Below, in pieces: positions 60,677 through 64,000 of a DNA stretch of 64,000 bases (position 1 is its first letter; every line of letters begins with the position of its first letter). The stretch covers positions 1 through 64,000 of the forward strand of contig CAYJNQ010000006.1 in the NCBI GenBank assembly GCA_964371725.1, given 5' to 3'. The notes beneath the pieces were generated by a model. That model did no database searches, had not been told where the DNA came from, and was given only the letters and a program-made list of their open reading frames with translations. The position numbers and the translations under genes were made by a program. This DNA comes from JAAYCI01 sp964371725. Lineage in GTDB: Bacteria; Bacillota; Clostridia; Oscillospirales; Ruminococcaceae.

Positions 60677-62119
60677 ATGACCAAAAAAATCACGGTGGGC
60701 GTGGCGCTCACAATCACACTCATTGCTGTCACGGTTGCGTTTGCCATCACTTGGCTTGTGGCAACAGAGTATTTTAACCGGGCGGTGCAGTCCATAACAC
60801 AAAAGCAGGCCACATACAGCAAACTCTTGGAAGCGGATACCTATGTGCGCAACAACTATTACGGAACCATCGACGATGAAGTACTTGGCGATTTGATTGT
60901 GCAAGGTTATTTGCTGGGCACGGGAGACCCGTATGCCGTTTATTACACCGAAGAGCAGTACACGGCCTATCAGGCCTTTGAGAACGGTTCCTTGGTGGAT
61001 GTGGGGATTGAAGTAAGCAAAAGTGCAGATGGCTTATATTACATTGAACGTGTATATGCAGAGTCTCCGGCGGAAAAAGCAGGTGTGCGCGCCGGAGGCT
61101 ACATTTTGAGTATCGATGATGTGGATGTGAAAACCCTGACAAGTGCCGAGGCAGCAAAGCGACTGATGCGCGGTGAGGAGGGTTCCGAACTGGTACTGGA
61201 GTGTGTGTACGACCAAAATGAAAATGAAAGCTTTGAAATACAGAGGGTGAATTATGCCGAGCCCACGGTCGAGTATCAAAAAGTGGGTGATTTTGGGTAT
61301 ATTCGCATTGACTCATTCGGGAAAAACACAAGCGTGGAGTTGAATGCGGCCGTGCTTCGGGCACAAAGCGATGAGGTGCAAGGCCTTGTTTTGGATGTGC
61401 GCGGCAACGAGGGGGGCGACTATCAGCAAATGTACAACGCTGCCGATTATTTGGCCCCGCGCGGCACGATTGCACAAAGTCTTGCAAAAAATGGAACCAT
61501 TCGTGTTTTGGCAACCTCAAACGATGAAACACAGGTAAATTTGCCCATGACCGTGCTCGTGAATGGCGATACAGCAGCGGCGGCAGAACTGTTTGCCTTT
61601 GCTGTGCGCGACCTTTGCAATGCCGATGTGGTGGGGGAAACCAGTGCAGGGCAAGGCATGATGCAAAACGAGCCACAGCAGTTGACAGATGGTTCGGCCA
61701 TTTCGGTGACCATTGCAGAATTGCTTACCGGGGACGAACAACCGTTTAACGAGTTGGGCATTGTGCCGGACATCGAAGTGCCGGTGGACGCAGCAAATCA
61801 AAATGTGAATTTGTTTATGCCAAACCTCACAGGTGACCCGCAGATTTTAAGGGCGTTGGAAGTGCTGCGAAACGCCACGGGTGACAATAACCTTTCCATT
61901 GTTTACGAGCCGCCTGTGGTAGAGGAAGAGGGCGCTGTGACACAAACGCAAGCCGAAACAAACAGCACGCAAGCCGCGCAAGAAACCGAGGCGGAAAGTG
62001 GCCGGGCAGACGGCGGGGAAATGGAAGAGGATGAAGGGGAGGATACGTCCACGGCTACGGAAAGTGAAGCAGAGGACGAAGAAACCGCCGACACAAATGA
62101 TGAGGATGAAAACGAGTGA
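60677..62119 (+). CDS. S41-family (CtpA/Tsp) protein lacking the catalytic Ser-Lys pair
   Basis: A 480-residue protein: membrane anchor (8-28), PDZ domain (about 105-190), S41 core (about 200-360) and a very acidic tail (415-480). In active enzymes such as E. coli Tsp the core has S-A-S-A-S-E then G-K-G-x-V-Q. Here the same places read TAAAAE (299-304) and GQGMMQ (325-330): the nucleophile is A301 and the lysine is Q326, while the following glutamine (Q330) stays. It therefore should not cleave peptides by the usual route. Place behind ftsEX and the M23 gene is typical for an active Ctp. GGAGGCGTGA precedes the ATG; it overlaps the next gene by 4 bases. Confidence 0.9.
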   Translation: MTKKITVGVALTITLIAVTVAFAITWLVATEYFNRAVQSITQKQATYSKLLEADTYVRNNYYGTIDDEVLGDLIVQGYLLGTGDPYAVYYTEEQYTAYQAFENGSLVDVGIEVSKSADGLYYIERVYAESPAEKAGVRAGGYILSIDDVDVKTLTSAEAAKRLMRGEEGSELVLECVYDQNENESFEIQRVNYAEPTVEYQKVGDFGYIRIDSFGKNTSVELNAAVLRAQSDEVQGLVLDVRGNEGGDYQQMYNAADYLAPRGTIAQSLAKNGTIRVLATSNDETQVNLPMTVLVNGDTAAAAELFAFAVRDLCNADVVGETSAGQGMMQNEPQQLTDGSAISVTIAELLTGDEQPFNELGIVPDIEVPVDAANQNVNLFMPNLTGDPQILRALEVLRNATGDNNLSIVYEPPVVEEEGAVTQTQAETNSTQAAQETEAESGRADGGEMEEDEGEDTSTATESEAEDEETADTNDEDENE

Positions 62120-62892
62120 GTACAAAACGCCTCAGCGCCTGTGTTGTACAATATGGTGGAGCCGATGAAACGGCAAAGTGCTTGCAAAGCCTTGAAAAAA
62201 CAGAGGGAGACGCTTTGCAGGTATACCTGGTAGACAATGCTTCGCCCAATGATGGCTTGGAAGAACTTGCCGCGCTGGGTATTCCAAAGGGTGTACAGGT
62301 GCTTGCACAAAACGAAAACCGTGGTTTTGGCGCAGGACACAATGCGGTGCTTCCCCATTTGCAAAGCGAATATCACGCGGTGGTGAACCCCGACATTCTC
62401 TTGGATTCTGCGGCGATCAGTGAAATGGCAAACTGGATGGACGAGCACCCGGACGTGGTCATCACATCACCCCGTTTGCTGTTTCCAAACGGAGAGCCTC
62501 AATACACGGCCAAGCGTCGTCCGGCATTTTTGCCACTTCTGGCAAGGCAACTGGGTTGGTCTTTTTTGAAGCCGTATGAAGAACACTATTTGATGTTGGA
62601 TGAAGATTTGACAAAACAACAAGACATCGAATTTTGCAGCGGCTCTTTTTTTGTGATACGCACAAAGGTGTTTTTAGAGATGGGTGGGTTCGACGAGGGC
62701 TACTTCATGTATGTGGAGGATGCCGACATCACCCAGAAAGCCCTGCAAAGAGGGAGGGCTGTATATTTGCCCAAGGTGCGCGTTTTTCATGCCTGGCATC
62801 GTGCGGCACACAGAAATCGAAAGCAGTTTTTATGGCAGCTTAAAAGCATGGCTCGCTATTTTAGAAAATGGGGATTTCGTTTTCGTTCGTAG
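62116..62892 (+). CDS. GT2 glycosyltransferase, rhamnosyltransferase-like
   Basis: A 258-residue single-domain GT2 enzyme. It begins SACVVQYGGADETAKCLQSL, has the donor-site VDNASPND, the metal site in VVNPDI, and CSGSFFVIR with the GGFDEGYFMYVEDADI acceptor motif, typical of RfbF/WbbL-type rhamnosyltransferases that use dTDP-L-rhamnose. The rmlA gene follows 36 bases later, which fits. The start is a GTG at 62116 overlapping the S41 stop (GTGA), so this glycan gene is coupled to the cell-division operon. Confidence 0.88.
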   Translation: MSTKRLSACVVQYGGADETAKCLQSLEKTEGDALQVYLVDNASPNDGLEELAALGIPKGVQVLAQNENRGFGAGHNAVLPHLQSEYHAVVNPDILLDSAAISEMANWMDEHPDVVITSPRLLFPNGEPQYTAKRRPAFLPLLARQLGWSFLKPYEEHYLMLDEDLTKQQDIEFCSGSFFVIRTKVFLEMGGFDEGYFMYVEDADITQKALQRGRAVYLPKVRVFHAWHRAAHRNRKQFLWQLKSMARYFRKWGFRFRS

Positions 62893-62928
62893 AAAATTTT
62901 GCATAGCAAATAGAAAGAGGGAGACGAT

Positions 62929-63822
62929 ATGAAAGGGATTGTATTGGCCGGTGGTGCGGGAACACGCCTGTATCCATCCACAATTGCTGTGTCCAAGCAA
63001 ATGCTTACCATTTATGATAAGCCCATGATTTATTACCCGGTGTCCACATTGATGCTTGCGGGGATTCGGGATATTTTAATCATTTCCACACCCAACGATT
63101 TGCCGGGTTTCGAGCGTTTGTTTGGCACGGGTGAAAACTTGGGGGTGAATTTTTCCTACGCCGTGCAAACGGCGCCGCGTGGCCTTGCCGACGCGTTCCT
63201 TGTGGGCGAAGAGTTCATTGGGGACGATTCGGTTTGCCTTGTGCTGGGTGATAATATATTTTACGGATACGGTTTTACAGAGAGGCTGCAAAATGCGGCC
63301 ACACGCAAAAGCGGCGCCACGGTATTCGGCTATCATGTGGCAAACCCGCGCGAGTTCGGCGTGGTGGAGTTCGACAAAGACGGCAATGTGCTTTCCATAG
63401 AAGAAAAACCGGAAAAGCCAAAAAGCAACTATGCGGTGCCGGGCCTTTATTTTTACGACAACCGTGTGGTGGACATTGCGAAAAATGTGAAGCCTTCGGC
63501 ACGTGGCGAAATTGAAATCACCTCGGTGAACAACCACTATTTGGATCTTGGCGAATTGAAGGTGGAATTGTTTGGCCGTGGCATGGCATGGCTCGACACA
63601 GGCAACCACCGTGCCATGCAAGATGCCTCGAATTTTGTAGAGGCCGTGCAAACACGCCAAGGGCTATATATTGCCTGTCTGGAGGAAATAGCCTATCGCC
63701 AAAAATTTATTTCCAAAGAAACCCTGTTGCAGTGTGCACAGCAGCTAGCCAAAACAGAGTACGGGCAATATCTATCGCACATTGCTGAAACGGTATCACC
63801 CGAAGAAATGTCGGGGGTTTAG
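62929..63822 (+). CDS. rmlA: glucose-1-phosphate thymidylyltransferase
   Basis: A 297-residue enzyme that makes dTDP-glucose from dTTP and glucose 1-phosphate, the first step to dTDP-rhamnose. It begins GIVLAGGAGTRLYPSTIAVSKQM, has KPMIYYPVSTLMLAG, the LGDNIFYG metal site and EEKPEKPKSN. AGAGGGAGACG precedes the ATG. It is followed by rmlD after 1 base; rmlB and rmlC would be expected beyond the window edge. Confidence 0.97.
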   Translation: MKGIVLAGGAGTRLYPSTIAVSKQMLTIYDKPMIYYPVSTLMLAGIRDILIISTPNDLPGFERLFGTGENLGVNFSYAVQTAPRGLADAFLVGEEFIGDDSVCLVLGDNIFYGYGFTERLQNAATRKSGATVFGYHVANPREFGVVEFDKDGNVLSIEEKPEKPKSNYAVPGLYFYDNRVVDIAKNVKPSARGEIEITSVNNHYLDLGELKVELFGRGMAWLDTGNHRAMQDASNFVEAVQTRQGLYIACLEEIAYRQKFISKETLLQCAQQLAKTEYGQYLSHIAETVSPEEMSGV

Positions 63823-63823
63823 C

Positions 63824-64000
63824 ATGAAATTATTGATTACAGGTGCCAAGGGGCAACTGGGAACAGAACTGCTTTTGCAGTTGAAGCGGGGGGGCAGCGC
63901 CCTTGGCGCGCTTGCAAAGCCGCTTGAAAAGGCGCAGGTAAACGGTGTCGATTTGGAAGAGGGAGATTTGTCTAAGCCGGAAATTGTGCAAGGGCTCCTT
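63824..64000 (+). CDS. rmlD: dTDP-4-dehydrorhamnose reductase, N-terminal part (cut by window end)
   Basis: The visible 59 codons begin MKLLITGAKGQLGTELL, the Rossmann NADPH-binding motif typical of RmlD, and continue in frame to the window edge. The reductase makes dTDP-L-rhamnose in the last pathway step. GGGGG lies just before the ATG. It directly follows rmlA, so the two form one operon. The rest of the gene is outside the window; an RmlD-like paralogue cannot be excluded on so short a stretch. Confidence 0.85.
   Translation, partial: MKLLITGAKGQLGTELLLQLKRGGSALGALAKPLEKAQVNGVDLEEGDLSKPEIVQGLL

Noticed and set aside
60774..61676. A 300-codon minus-strand frame opposite the S41 gene.
   Set aside because: Arg/His/Pro-rich shadow; the plus-strand protein has clear PDZ and S41 features.
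1..64000. CRISPR arrays, insertion sequences, prophage or attachment sites.
   Set aside because: No regularly spaced repeats, transposase or integrase genes, or terminal inverted repeats were seen. The tRNA at the left edge has no integrase beside it.

Overview
The window looks like chromosomal DNA from a Gram-positive, clostridia-type Firmicute, possibly near Ruminococcaceae/Oscillospiraceae (inference; no marker tree was made). Support: an Rrf2/iscS/iscU Fe-S locus, HflX, EF-P next to an M24 peptidase and a clostridial zinc-ribbon protein, bS21, YqeG, a DUF1934-argS pair, a CdaR/PucR-type regulator, and an ftsE-ftsX-M23-S41 block. Shine-Dalgarno sites are strong (GGAGG-like), many promoters are near-consensus sigma-A type, and terminators are clean hairpins. 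There is no phage, insertion sequence or CRISPR array.

Layout. 1-50: partial tRNA-Thr. 314-1932: polyprenyl-phosphate-type glycosyltransferase and HAD phosphatase. 2118-4321: iscU and iscS, divergent from an IscR-like regulator. 4543-34287: a roughly 30 kb surface-glycan locus. It opens with two paralogous tandem-domain GT2 proteins on the minus strand. A long plus-strand array follows. It interleaves the GDP-route legionaminic acid genes (LegB, LegC, PtmE, LegI, LegG, LegF) with a DUF2142 protein, three tandem copies of a two-gene module (large multi-span GT-C-like protein plus a ~210 aa two-span partner), a YfhO-type GT-C protein, two Gfo/Idh/MocA oxidoreductases, HemW, an MBOAT acyltransferase with its SGNH partner and a surface-carbohydrate protein. 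A Wzx-type flippase ends the array at 35793. 35885-39643: unknown Cys-rich membrane protein, SppA, HflX. 39644-40086: an AT-rich non-coding island. 40087-42353 (minus): FliD-C-like protein and an SPFH/NfeD pair. 42737-45715: rpsU, yqeG, M24 peptidase, efp, zinc-ribbon protein. 45804-49187: GDPD and a two-component system. 49476-56436: PLP-vitamer kinase, trmL, DegV, ddl, murI, DUF1934, argS, zincin. 56563-62119: CdaR-like regulator and ftsEX with an M23 murein hydrolase and an S41-family protein. 62116-64000: rhamnosyltransferase-like GT2 and the start of a dTDP-rhamnose operon.

How it fits together. The glycan locus should make a nonulosonate (legionaminic-type) sugar, activate it with CMP, export lipid-linked units by Wzx, and add or modify residues outside the membrane with the GT-C-like, YfhO and MBOAT/SGNH proteins. 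No LegH-type N-acetyltransferase is visible.

The two observations most worth following are the triplicated GT-C/partner module, for which I know no description, and the S41-family protein behind ftsEX, which has lost both catalytic residues (Ser to Ala, Lys to Gln) and so looks like a pseudoprotease. All identifications come from reading the sequence by eye; no database search was run.
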